Positions 17,916-26,115 of a DNA stretch of 64,000 nt are shown in pieces. A model generated the notes under the pieces. It was not told the origin of the DNA and made no database searches. It worked only from the letters and a program-made list of their open reading frames with translations. Numbering within the stretch: position 1 is the stretch's first letter; each line of letters begins with the position of its first letter. This DNA comes from SZAS-79 sp964599095. Lineage in GTDB: Bacteria; Pseudomonadota; Gammaproteobacteria; Burkholderiales; SG8-39. The stretch is from assembly GCA_964599095.1 (NCBI GenBank), contig CAZREB010000015.1:62001-126000 (forward strand). The letters run 5' to 3'. Position numbers and translations under genes: made by a program.

Positions 17916-17944
17916 TTGACCCTGCGCGCGACCAAGCGTACAAC
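17916..17944 (+). promoter_or_regulatory. Sigma-70-like promoter for the DUF1223 gene
   Basis: TTGACC, 17 bases, then TACAAC: five of six and four of six consensus matches with ideal spacing, 32 bases before the ATG at 17977 and between divergent genes. Confidence 0.55.
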
Positions 17945-17976
17945 TCTGCGAAATACCCAACGGAACGGAGCAAGCC

Positions 17977-18762
17977 ATGTACTTCAACCGCATCGTCGCT
18001 GCGGCAGCCGCTGCGGCCCTCGTTTCGGTTCCGGCGGCGGCGGGCCAGTGCAGCGCCCGAAGCGGGGCGCGCACCGCTGTGCTGGTGGAGCTGTATACGT
18101 CGGAGGGCTGCGACAGTTGCCCGCCAGCGGACAAGTGGCTGTCGTCGCTGCAATCGCAGGGCTACACCCCGGACAAGGTGGTGCCGCTTGCGCTCCATGT
18201 GGATTACTGGGACTACATTGGCTGGAAGGATCCCTATGCCAAGCGGGAGTTTGCGACGCGGCAGAGGCGGATGGCCGAGTTGAAGCGGGCGAAGATCATC
18301 TACACGCCGCAGGTGGTGCTCCAGGGGCAGGACTTCCGGCGTTGGGGCACGAGCGAATTCGCCGCCGAGGTCCAGAAGATGAACGTCCAGCCGCCGCGCG
18401 CAAATATCGGCCTCACGCTGGACGCGATGGGCCGCACGAGCCTCGACGTGACACTGAGCGCCGAAATCCTGTCGGCCGCCGAACGCAAGGACGCCGCGGT
18501 CTACCTTGCCGCGTTCGAGAACAAGCTCACCAGCCAGGTGTCGGCCGGAGAGAACAGGGGCAAGACGCTGCCGCACGACTACGTGGTGCGGGAATGGGTC
18601 GGGCCTATCGAATTCGGCGGTGACCTGAAGGTGTCCGTGAAGAGGACGCTTCCTCTGCTGCCAAACGCAAACCCCGGGCACTCGGGTGTGGCGGCTTTCG
18701 TGCAGAACCGATCTACGGGCGATGTGCTGCAGGCGCTGATGCTGCCGGCCTGCGCCGGTTAG
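17977..18762 (+). CDS. Secreted thioredoxin-like protein, DUF1223 family
   Basis: 261 residues. An Ala-rich signal peptide (about residues 1-23) precedes a domain starting VLVELYTSEGCDSCPPAD, with a CxxC pair typical of DUF1223. The pattern LALHVDYWDYIGWKDP and the later TPQVVLQG, with a cis-Pro-like position, fit a thioredoxin-like fold. A periplasmic redox role is possible but unproven for the family. It is transcribed alone, converging on cofC 17 bases away. Confidence 0.82.
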   Translation: MYFNRIVAAAAAAALVSVPAAAGQCSARSGARTAVLVELYTSEGCDSCPPADKWLSSLQSQGYTPDKVVPLALHVDYWDYIGWKDPYAKREFATRQRRMAELKRAKIIYTPQVVLQGQDFRRWGTSEFAAEVQKMNVQPPRANIGLTLDAMGRTSLDVTLSAEILSAAERKDAAVYLAAFENKLTSQVSAGENRGKTLPHDYVVREWVGPIEFGGDLKVSVKRTLPLLPNANPGHSGVAAFVQNRSTGDVLQALMLPACAG

Positions 18763-18779
18763 GATTCGGTGATGCGCCG

Positions 18780-19406
18780 TCAGGCACCCGGGCTGGCTTC
18801 CTCCTCCGTCCTCGACCAGCCCCGGCGCCAAGCCGCGTAGTCTTCCGGCAGGTCGAGGTCGAGTGCAAGCGCAGCGCTGCGGTGGATGTGCACCCGGTAC
18901 CCGGCGCCTGCAGCGAGTTCGGCGTGCCGGCGCAGGCTGAGTTCCCCGAACGACAACAGCGGTTCGTGGGGCGGCGCAATGCCGAGCAGGTTGGTGCCGC
19001 TCGCGTGGCGGTCGGGCACGATCAGGCAGCCGGGGTCTGGCGGAATCGCTTCTGCGGCCGAGCGCAATTCCGCGACGCTCAAAAGGGCAAGGTCCGCGGG
19101 CACTACAAGCACCGCATCGGAACCATCCGACCGGGCGCGCCCGATGCCCAGAGCGATGGCGGCGTTCAAATCATCCGCGCCTGCACTCTCGCGAACGACC
19201 TGGACGCCGGCCTGCGCGGCGTACCGGGCCACGTCGGGTGCTGAGGTAACAACGATCGTCATCGCCGCGCCAAAGGCGGCCGCGCATGCGTCGACAGTCT
19301 GCCGCGCGAGGAACTGGCAGAGCGCGCGACGCTCCCTTGCGTCCAGCACGGGCGCAAGCCGCGTCTTGCCGAACGCCGGATTCTTGACGGGTACCACTGC
19401 GTGCAT
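18780..19406 (-). CDS. cofC: Phospholactate/PEP/3-phosphoglycerate guanylyltransferase of F420 synthesis
   Basis: 208 residues with a nucleotidyltransferase fold. It starts VVPVKNPAFGKTRLAPVL, the CofC/FbiD signature for GTP binding, and carries VLVVPADLALLS at the metal-binding strand and the phrase SGTNLLGIAP. The enzyme transfers GMP to a three-carbon phosphoacid to give the activated side chain for CofD. Which acid is used (2-phospholactate, PEP or 3-phosphoglycerate) cannot be decided by eye. The ATG at 19406 is chosen because it begins the fold and lies 14 bases after the cofD stop; a longer frame would overlap cofD. It is the last gene of the F420 operon. Confidence 0.88.
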   Translation of the reverse strand: MHAVVPVKNPAFGKTRLAPVLDARERRALCQFLARQTVDACAAAFGAAMTIVVTSAPDVARYAAQAGVQVVRESAGADDLNAAIALGIGRARSDGSDAVLVVPADLALLSVAELRSAAEAIPPDPGCLIVPDRHASGTNLLGIAPPHEPLLSFGELSLRRHAELAAGAGYRVHIHRSAALALDLDLPEDYAAWRRGWSRTEEEASPGA

Positions 19407-19420
19407 GCGGCGATACGAAC

Positions 19421-20359
19421 TCACGGCCGATCCCCGCGGACGAGCGCGGCGCACTCCCGGGCCAGCCGTGCGCGGTCCGCGGCGTCGCGCATCACCGTAT
19501 CTCTGACCGCGGCGCGCAGGCCAAGCGCTTCGATCGCCGGCGCGAGCGCCTCGTCGGCGCGGTCGATGACGAGGGTGCTTATAAGGCCTTCATACCAGCG
19601 CGCTATTCCCAGCGCGGAGACTTCGGCATCGAGCTCCTTCATGATCTTCGCGGCCGGGCCCTTGATCGCTTCGCCGCCGACGATGGGCGAAACGGCGACG
19701 ACCGTGCGGGCGGCGCGCATCGCGTCCCGCACGCCGGGCAGAGCCAGGATGGGCGACACGCTGAGGTAGGGATTTGACGGGCAGATCACGATGCCTTCGA
19801 GGTCCGGTGAGGCGAGCGCACCGGCCAGGCCCGCGGAGGGCGCCGCGCGCTCCGCGCCATCGTACCGGACCTCGCGCAATGCCGGGCGGCATTGCTCACG
19901 CACGAAATACTCCTGGAAATCGAGCCAGCCCGCGTCGGTGCGCACCCGCGTTGGCACCGCGTCGTCCGACATCGGAAGAAGGGCCGTGCGCAGCCCGAGC
20001 CTTTCGCATAGCGTCCGCGTCACCGACGACAGCGATTCGCCCGCCGCAAGGCGCCGGGTGCGTTCCACGTGGGTTGCGAGGTCCCGGTCGCCCAGCCGGA
20101 ACCAGGTTGGCCCGCCAAGCCTGCCCAGCGCATCCATGAAAGACCAGGTTTCGCCGGCCTGGCCCCAGCCGGTCGCCGGATTGGCGATCCCGGCGAGCGT
20201 GTACATCACGGTGTCGAGGTCGGGAGAAACGTGCAGACCCAGGTGCTCGAAGTCGTCGCCGGTATTGACGGCAATCGCCAACTCCTCGGGGCCGAGCGTG
20301 CGTGCAAGTCCATCGGCGAGCTTTGCGCCCCCTACGCCCCCGGCGAGCGCCAGGATCAT
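19421..20359 (-). CDS. cofD: 2-phospho-L-lactate transferase (F420-0 synthase)
   Basis: 312 residues, standard for CofD/FbiA. Recognisable regions are the N-terminal ALAGGVGGAKLADGLA, the Fo-contact stretch VNTGDDFEHLGLHVSPDLDTVMYTLAG, and ICPSNPYLSVSPILALPGV. It joins the guanylylated side chain to the deazaflavin Fo, releasing GMP and making F420-0 (or the dehydro or 3PG form). Its ATG overlaps the cofE stop by four bases. Confidence 0.95.
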   Translation of the reverse strand: MILALAGGVGGAKLADGLARTLGPEELAIAVNTGDDFEHLGLHVSPDLDTVMYTLAGIANPATGWGQAGETWSFMDALGRLGGPTWFRLGDRDLATHVERTRRLAAGESLSSVTRTLCERLGLRTALLPMSDDAVPTRVRTDAGWLDFQEYFVREQCRPALREVRYDGAERAAPSAGLAGALASPDLEGIVICPSNPYLSVSPILALPGVRDAMRAARTVVAVSPIVGGEAIKGPAAKIMKELDAEVSALGIARWYEGLISTLVIDRADEALAPAIEALGLRAAVRDTVMRDAADRARLARECAALVRGDRP

Positions 20360-21132
20360 CGGAAGAGGTCCTTGCCTCGAGTTCGCTGCAATTCGCGGGC
20401 ATTGCCCGTCCGACGCGGCCAGGCGACGCCGCGGATCAGCACCACGGGCCGGCCTTCGGCGGCCTGCCCCATCACAGCGGACGCGGCGGCGGCCAGTTCG
20501 TCGCCCATTCCGACTTCGGTGATCAGCAGCGGGCGGCCCTGGAGGTCCGCCTCGCCGCGCCGGTCGAGCAGGCCCGGCAGGCCTGCTATGCCGATGGCCA
20601 CACCGACGGTTCCCATCCGCCAGGCGCGCCCCAGGCTGTCGTTGATGATCACTCCCACGTCAACGCCAAACCGGGTGGCAAGCGATTTGCGCAACCGTTC
20701 CGCGCTGTCGTCCGGGTCGGCGGGCAACAGCAGGACGCGTTCACGCCCGGATTCGTCTACGTCGACGTTCGAGCGGTCCACGCCGGCATTGGCGAGGACC
20801 AGGCCACGATTGTCCTCGACGATGATCACACCCGGCGCCGCGCGCAGCACCTCGCGCGACTCCCTGAGCACGATTTCCACGAGGCGCGGATCCTTGTCGC
20901 ACTTCGGCGCGAGTTCGAGCGCACGTATCGACGGGATGACGTCCTCGATGACGACGTAGCGGTTTTCCGACTTGGATACGATTTTCTGGGCCACCGCGAT
21001 CACGTCGCCGTCGCGGAGCGGGACGCCGGTCACGGCGAGGGACATCGCCACCAGAGCGCCAAGATCGTCGCCGGCTTGCACCCTGCCGACGCCCTCCAGG
21101 CCGATCAGCTCGAGCCGGCTAGGCGTGCCCAA
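20356..21132 (-). CDS. cofE: F420-0:gamma-glutamyl ligase
   Basis: 258 residues, the length of stand-alone archaeal-type CofE. Family features include VIAVAQKIVSKSENR, the run VIIVEDNRGLVLANAGVDRSNVD and INDSLGRAWRMGTVGVAIG. It adds gamma-linked glutamates to F420-0 using GTP. The actinobacterial FbiB protein carries an extra C-terminal flavin domain that reduces dehydro-F420; it is absent here and no nitroreductase-like gene is nearby. The ligase ends directly in the cofD start. Confidence 0.93.
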   Translation of the reverse strand: MGTPSRLELIGLEGVGRVQAGDDLGALVAMSLAVTGVPLRDGDVIAVAQKIVSKSENRYVVIEDVIPSIRALELAPKCDKDPRLVEIVLRESREVLRAAPGVIIVEDNRGLVLANAGVDRSNVDVDESGRERVLLLPADPDDSAERLRKSLATRFGVDVGVIINDSLGRAWRMGTVGVAIGIAGLPGLLDRRGEADLQGRPLLITEVGMGDELAAAASAVMGQAAEGRPVVLIRGVAWPRRTGNARELQRTRGKDLFR

Positions 21133-21150
21133 TCGGTCCTCTCCGGGTGC

Positions 21151-21819
21151 TCAGGCGATGCCGGTGATCGCGAGGCCCGCGTCCGGGATCTTGTAAGTGC
21201 GGTTGATCCAGATCAGCAGCGAAGTCATCGCCTCGGCCGCAGCCGAGTTCGCCAGCGGCCCGGCATCGATCCCGCGCAGCCCGGCGTCCGAAGCAAGCGC
21301 GATCACCGCTTGGCGGGCTTCCTTCGAATCGGAACACACCAGCACGTCGCACGCGATCGCGTAGGCGGGGTCGCTCAGCTTGTGCGCCGAGACGTTCTGG
21401 AACGCAGAGACTACGCGCACGCCCGCGCCGAGTTCCCGCTGGACCCGGACCACGCATGAGCCTTCCGGTGGCAACTGCACCAGCGACACCTTGGGTGGCA
21501 TGAGGGGCACCGTGACGTCGATCAGGATCTTGCCCTGCAAAGCCGGCGCGATGCGGCGCGCGGTTTCCAGCTGCGCCGCAAAGGGCACTGCGAGGACCGC
21601 CACTTGGGCCGATTGGGCCGCCGCGAGGCTCTCGTCGCCGGAAACCTGGGTGGCTGGCAGCGCTGCCGCGATCGCCTTGGCAGCCTCGGCGGCGCGGGCT
21701 GCGTCGCGCGATCCGATGATGACCCGGTGGCCCGCAGCCGCCCAACGCAACGCGAGCCCGCGCCCCTCGGCGCCGGTGCCGCCGATGACGGCAATGGTTT
21801 GCGGGTTGGCGGTGGTCAT
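21151..21819 (-). CDS. npdG: F420-dependent NADP oxidoreductase
   Basis: 222 residues. A Rossmann start IAVIGGTGAEGRGLALRWA is followed by VIIGSRD, where the Ser-Arg pair favours NADP(H). Later come VSAFQNVSAHKL and an alpha-helical C-terminus, all matching Fno/NpdG. It moves hydride between NADPH and F420 and so sets the F420H2 pool. It lies two bases after fbiC and 18 bases before cofE, so it is coupled to synthesis of its own cofactor. Confidence 0.92.
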   Translation of the reverse strand: MTTANPQTIAVIGGTGAEGRGLALRWAAAGHRVIIGSRDAARAAEAAKAIAAALPATQVSGDESLAAAQSAQVAVLAVPFAAQLETARRIAPALQGKILIDVTVPLMPPKVSLVQLPPEGSCVVRVQRELGAGVRVVSAFQNVSAHKLSDPAYAIACDVLVCSDSKEARQAVIALASDAGLRGIDAGPLANSAAAEAMTSLLIWINRTYKIPDAGLAITGIA

Positions 21820-21821
21820 GT

Positions 21822-24230
21822 TCAGGCTTCCAGTGTTGCGTCGGCGCGCAGCGATCGCGCCGGCGGGGTGAGGACGATAGGCGACAGGATCGGCGCGCCG
21901 AAACTGAGCCGGCGCCGGTCTGCGTCGACCGGGCCGTAAAGCGTGCTACGCTGCTCCGGAACGCGACCCGCACCTTCGATCAGCGCGTGCATCGCTTCCG
22001 GCGGGAACTCCTCGCCGTGCTCGTTGCCGGCGGCGCGCGAGATGCTTTCGTTCATCAGCGTGCCGCCAAGGTCATTGGCGCCGGCCGCAAGGCAGGCGGC
22101 CGCGCCCACCGGCCCGAGCTTGACCCATGAAACCTGGATGTTAGGGATCAGCGGGTGCAACGCCAGGCGCGACACGGCATGCATCAGCAGGGTCTCGCGC
22201 CAGGTCGGTCCGCGCCGCGCGCCTTCGCGCAGGTACATCGGCGCTTCCATGTGCACGAACGGCAGCGGGACGAACTCGGTGAATCCTCGGCTGCGGGCCT
22301 GCAGGTCGCGAATCGCGAGCACGTGTCGCGCCCAGGACCGGGGCGTTTCAACGTGACCGAACATGATCGTGGCCGTGGTCGGGATGCCCGCGCGATGAGC
22401 CGCTTCGATTACGTGAAGCCATTCGGCGGTGTCGAGCTTGTCCGGGCAGATCTTGGCGCGCACCTCGTCGTCGAGGATTTCGGCTGCAGTTCCCGGCAGC
22501 GAGCCCAGCCCGGCGTCGCGCAAGCGCGCAAGGAATCGCTCGACGCTCACGCCCAGCGTCCGGGCGCCATGCGTAACCTCGAGCGGCGAGAACGCGTGCA
22601 CATGCATTCCGGGCACGGCATCTTTTGCGGTGCGCAGCAGCGCGAGGTAAGTCTCGCCGGTGTAGGCCGGGTGGATTCCGCCCTGCATGCAGACCTCTGT
22701 GGCGCCCCTCTGCCAGGCTTCCGTAACGCGCCGCGCGACTTCCTCCATTGCGAGGTCGTAAGGCTTGCCGCGCAGGGTTTCGGCAGTCTTGCCCTTCGAG
22801 AATGCGCAGAACCGGCAGCGCAGCGAGCAGATGTTCGTGTAGTTGATATTGCGGTTGACCACATAGCGCACCGTATCGCCACTGACACGGGCACGCAGCG
22901 CGTCTGCGGCAGCTGTTATGGCTTCGGCCTCATCCTCGCGGGCGGCGAAGAACCGGACGAGGTCGGTCTCGCCAAGCCGCTCGCCGGCGGCGGCCCGGTC
23001 GAGCAGGACATCGATCGACGCCGTGGCCGGCGCGCGGCCGCTTCGCGGGGCTTGCGGCGGGGGAGCCAAGTTCGCCACGCCGGGGCTCCAACTGTCGACG
23101 CGCGCGTAGCCTTCCGAGTCGATCGCATCGAGCACCGGTCGCACCAGCGAAGCGTCGAGCCATTGAGCCGCCGCGCCGGCGTGAGCGTAGGCAGGATAGA
23201 TGGCGAGGCGCTCTACCGGGATCAGGCCCGCTTCGCGGGTCGCGCGCTCAAGGAGCGCGATCTGCGGCCATTTGCGCTCGGGATTGACGTAGTCGTCGGT
23301 CACCGGCGAGATGCCGCCCCAATCGTTGATGCCGGCGGCAAGCAGCTCGGGGAAGCGCTCCTCGCTCAGGTTCGGCGGAATCTGGATGTTGGCGCCGGCG
23401 CCCAGCACCACGCGCGCGGCCGCCGCGGTCCAGAGCAGGTCCTCGAACCCGGGCTCGCCATGACCGTGCATCCGCGTGTCGTCCTTGGCGCGGAAGTTCT
23501 GCACGATCACTTCCTGGAGATGGCCGTGGCGTGACTGCAGGTCCCGCAAGGCGAGCAGTGCTTCGATCCTTTCCAGGCGGGTCTCGCCTATGCCGATCAG
23601 GATGCCGCTCGTATAGGGCACACGGACGCGGCCCGCCGCTTCGATAGCTGCCAGACGTATCGAGGGCACCTTGTCGGGGCATCCGTGGTGCGGGCCACCC
23701 GGTGCGCACAGCCGCTCCGCGGTGCTCTCCAGCATCATGCCCTGGGAGACGCTGACCTCGCGCAGCGCGCGGATCTCGGCTTCGTCGAGGACGCCGGGGT
23801 TCGTATGCGGCAGCAGACCGGTCTCCTCGCGCACCAGCCTGCACATGGCGGCGAGGTACTCGAAGGTGGATCCGTAACCGAGCGAACGCAGGGCGGCACG
23901 GGCCGATTCATGCACCGCCTCGGGCCTGTCGCCGAGCGTGAACAGGGCCTCGCGGCAACCGGTATCGCGCCCGAGTCGCGCGATCTCGAGCACTTCTTCC
24001 GGGCGCAGGAAGGCGTGGTCCACCTGCTTCGGGCCGCGTACGAAAGTGCAGTAGCCACATACGTTTCGACACAGCCTCGTGAGCGGGATGAACACCTTGC
24101 GCGAATAGCTGACGACCCGGCCATGGCCCTGTTCGCGCAACCGGCACGCTTCATGCATGAGCGCCGCGAGAGGCCGCGACTCGAGCGCTGCCAGCAGGGA
24201 CTCGGCTTCGCTTCGCAGGGGAGAGGTCAT
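21822..24230 (-). CDS. fbiC: Fo synthase, CofG-CofH fusion
   Basis: 802 residues with two radical-SAM halves. The CofG half (about residues 1-370) has YSRKVFIPLTRLCRNVCGYC, where the CxxxCxxC cluster motif lies. The CofH half (about 420-802) has VNRNINYTNICSLRCRFC with a second CxxxCxxC. Together they make the deazaflavin Fo from tyrosine and 5-amino-6-ribitylaminouracil. The order matches actinobacterial FbiC. The ATG at 24230 begins conserved sequence; about 130 further open codons upstream look like chance coding. It is the first gene of the five-gene operon. The 125 bases before it show no clear promoter. Confidence 0.95.
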   Translation of the reverse strand: MTSPLRSEAESLLAALESRPLAALMHEACRLREQGHGRVVSYSRKVFIPLTRLCRNVCGYCTFVRGPKQVDHAFLRPEEVLEIARLGRDTGCREALFTLGDRPEAVHESARAALRSLGYGSTFEYLAAMCRLVREETGLLPHTNPGVLDEAEIRALREVSVSQGMMLESTAERLCAPGGPHHGCPDKVPSIRLAAIEAAGRVRVPYTSGILIGIGETRLERIEALLALRDLQSRHGHLQEVIVQNFRAKDDTRMHGHGEPGFEDLLWTAAAARVVLGAGANIQIPPNLSEERFPELLAAGINDWGGISPVTDDYVNPERKWPQIALLERATREAGLIPVERLAIYPAYAHAGAAAQWLDASLVRPVLDAIDSEGYARVDSWSPGVANLAPPPQAPRSGRAPATASIDVLLDRAAAGERLGETDLVRFFAAREDEAEAITAAADALRARVSGDTVRYVVNRNINYTNICSLRCRFCAFSKGKTAETLRGKPYDLAMEEVARRVTEAWQRGATEVCMQGGIHPAYTGETYLALLRTAKDAVPGMHVHAFSPLEVTHGARTLGVSVERFLARLRDAGLGSLPGTAAEILDDEVRAKICPDKLDTAEWLHVIEAAHRAGIPTTATIMFGHVETPRSWARHVLAIRDLQARSRGFTEFVPLPFVHMEAPMYLREGARRGPTWRETLLMHAVSRLALHPLIPNIQVSWVKLGPVGAAACLAAGANDLGGTLMNESISRAAGNEHGEEFPPEAMHALIEGAGRVPEQRSTLYGPVDADRRRLSFGAPILSPIVLTPPARSLRADATLEA

Positions 24231-24355
24231 CGGATGAATCCAGGAAGGATGTTGCGAGCCAAGCCTAACCGGGACTTCCCCGGAATCCAAGCGCAAAATC
24301 GAATCGCAACTCGGCGAATCGTGCCCGAGCGTATCGGGCCTCGGCGGATCCCGCT

Positions 24356-24901
24356 TCAGCGCACCGGCCCCTGTCCGCAGCGCGGCGAGATGCGTCCGCC
24401 GTCGGCGATCGCCATCGCAACGACGATCTCGTCGGGCCTCGGTGCATCCGGGACGAAAACGGTAAGCGTGTCGAAATGGTCGAACGACCACACATCGTCC
24501 TTGTGGCCAAGAGGGATATCGAGCTGCGTGCCGGCCGCGCCGACTTTGACGTTCGAAGGGATCACGGCTTTTCCGCCCCCGATGGCCGCCCGCATCGGTT
24601 TGCCGAGCATCGGGTGGATGCATGCGCCGCCGTGCTCCATTTCCCCGTTGACGCCGACGATTGCGCCTTTGCCATACGAAACCGCGGGTGCGCCCAGCAG
24701 ATGCGCGAGTTCCTCCATCAGGCGCTCGCCGAGTTCCCCGCCGGCGCGAAACAGTTCGGCCAGGTCGTCGACCCTGCGCCCGGCGAAAGGGTTCGCGATG
24801 ACCGCGAGCGCCGCTGCGCGCGCGACCGGCCGCGGCGCAGTGGTGCGCATCTCGGAGAAAACGGTTTCGCGGGTCACGATGATCTTGCGGATTTCGGGCA
24901 T
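24356..24901 (-). CDS. DUF1185 / amino acid synthesis family protein
   Basis: 181 residues, matching the AA_synth family (DUF1185), which is annotated from a weak link with amino acid metabolism. Recognisable stretches are EIRKIIVTRETVFSE, the Ala-rich VARAAALAVIANPFAG and GGGKAVIPSNVKVG. No catalytic motif is known to me. The start ATG is preceded by GAGGTGGCC, a fair RBS. It reads in the same direction as the F420 operon, 125 bases upstream of fbiC, so it may share that transcript or belong functionally to the divergent catabolic cluster, where this family often occurs. Confidence 0.75.
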   Translation of the reverse strand: MPEIRKIIVTRETVFSEMRTTAPRPVARAAALAVIANPFAGRRVDDLAELFRAGGELGERLMEELAHLLGAPAVSYGKGAIVGVNGEMEHGGACIHPMLGKPMRAAIGGGKAVIPSNVKVGAAGTQLDIPLGHKDDVWSFDHFDTLTVFVPDAPRPDEIVVAMAIADGGRISPRCGQGPVR

Positions 24902-24944
24902 GGCCACCTCGTCCGGTTGGTTGGGAAGGAGAGCGGGTTCACGC

Positions 24945-24973
24945 TTGACAACCCGCAATCATCATAAGAGTAT
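24945..24973 (+). promoter_or_regulatory. Possible promoter for the catabolic cluster
   Basis: A perfect -35 TTGACA (24945-24950) is followed after 17 bases by GAGTAT, a weak -10 (three of six). It lies in the 188-base divergent gap between the DUF1185 gene and the LLM oxidoreductase. An activator may be needed if it is real. Confidence 0.35.
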
Positions 24974-25089
24974 TCTTTGACGTGGACTACCGTTTCACAA
25001 TCTTGAACAGCAGGTTTTGAACGGGACATCCGACCGGCGCCCGGCCCGGGCGATGCCAGGTTTGCGCCTGGCGCAAAAGCGAGGACCTG

Positions 25090-26115
25090 ATGACCAGCGG
25101 CAAGAAGATCAACTTCGGACTCGGCCTGCGGGCCCGGGATCCTGCAATCCTGCAGCCGTACGCCCGCAATGCGCAGGCGAGCGGTTTCGACCACGTGTGG
25201 GTTTACGATTCGCCGCGGTTTGCCGAACCGTACGTGGCCATGTCCTATTGCGCGATGGCCGCGCCCGGCCTGAGCGTCGGGACGGCGGTGACCAACCCGG
25301 TGACGCGCGACCCGGCCGTGATCGCCAACGGCTTTGCCACGCTCGCGGCGCTGACCGACGGTCACGTCAAGATGGGCATCGGCCTGGGCGACAGCGCGGT
25401 CAAGTTCCTCGGCCAGAAGCCGGCACGGTTTGCCGACTTCACCGAAAAGATCCGCATCATCCGCAGGCTCCTCGATGGGCAGGAGATCGAATACAACGGC
25501 AAGCAGCTCAAGCTGCCGGTGCCGCCCAGGAAGCGGATGCCGGTGCTCATGGCCGCCGAGGGGCCGAAGACCTTCGACTTCGCCGGGGCCGAGTGCGACG
25601 GCGCGATCATCAGCCCGGGCGGATCGCCGCATTTCCTGCGCTATGCGATCGAAAAGATCCGCGCCGGGGCGGTGCGCGTGGGCCGCGACCCGAAAGAGCT
25701 CCATATCTGCGCGTGGACCCACTGCGTGGTCGCCGAAACCCGCAAGCAGGCGGTGGAGGAACTCCTGCCGCAGGTGAGCCGCACGCTCTTCAAGGGCGCG
25801 GTGCGCGTGCCGCACGAGGTCCTCGGCTTCAAGGAGCCCCTCATCTCGGAGGAGATGAAGAAGCGTGTCCTGGATGCGGTAGGCCACCAGAACATGGAGT
25901 ACAAGCTCGCCGACGAGCTCTTTGCGGTGCTCGGGGACAAGCTCATGCAGGAGCTCACCGTGGTCGGCACGCCGCCGGAGATCGAATCCAAGGTGAAGGA
26001 GATTGTCGCGGTCGACGGCGTGAGCCAGCTGATCATCAACATCCACGCCAAGGACCCGAAGCTTTCGTTCGAAACCTTTCGCGACCGGATCATCCCCGCC
26101 TTCGGCCACGGATGA
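25090..26115 (+). CDS. LLM class oxidoreductase, possibly F420-dependent
   Basis: 341 residues of the luciferase-like fold, closer in pattern to the Mer/F420-dependent branch than to group 1 luciferases: FGLGLRARDPAILQPYARNAQASGFDHVWVYDS at the start, VGTAVTNPVTRDPAVIANGFATL, and DGHVKMGIGLGDSAVKFLG. The GIGLGDS motif lies where cofactor-contacting GxGxGDS occurs in Mer-like enzymes. The closeness of the F420 operon makes F420 use plausible, but FMN cannot be excluded. It is the first gene of the plus-strand cluster and overlaps the GH88-like gene by four bases. Confidence 0.8.
   Translation: MTSGKKINFGLGLRARDPAILQPYARNAQASGFDHVWVYDSPRFAEPYVAMSYCAMAAPGLSVGTAVTNPVTRDPAVIANGFATLAALTDGHVKMGIGLGDSAVKFLGQKPARFADFTEKIRIIRRLLDGQEIEYNGKQLKLPVPPRKRMPVLMAAEGPKTFDFAGAECDGAIISPGGSPHFLRYAIEKIRAGAVRVGRDPKELHICAWTHCVVAETRKQAVEELLPQVSRTLFKGAVRVPHEVLGFKEPLISEEMKKRVLDAVGHQNMEYKLADELFAVLGDKLMQELTVVGTPPEIESKVKEIVAVDGVSQLIINIHAKDPKLSFETFRDRIIPAFGHG

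Noticed and set aside
16124..17935. 603-codon minus-strand frame overlapping the MFS and LLM genes
   Set aside because: Out of frame with both recognised proteins and without membrane helices or motifs.
22155..23534. 459-codon open frame antisense to fbiC
   Set aside because: It overlaps both radical-SAM domains of fbiC and shows no family pattern; same high-GC shadow effect.
24231..24623. 131-codon N-terminal extension of fbiC
   Set aside because: Arg-rich, unlike FbiC, and it overlaps the DUF1185 gene end; conserved sequence begins at the ATG at 24230.
25017..26111. Long upstream extension of the GH88-like frame
   Set aside because: It runs out of frame through the LLM oxidoreductase gene; the ATG at 26112 overlaps that gene's stop and begins GH88-like sequence.
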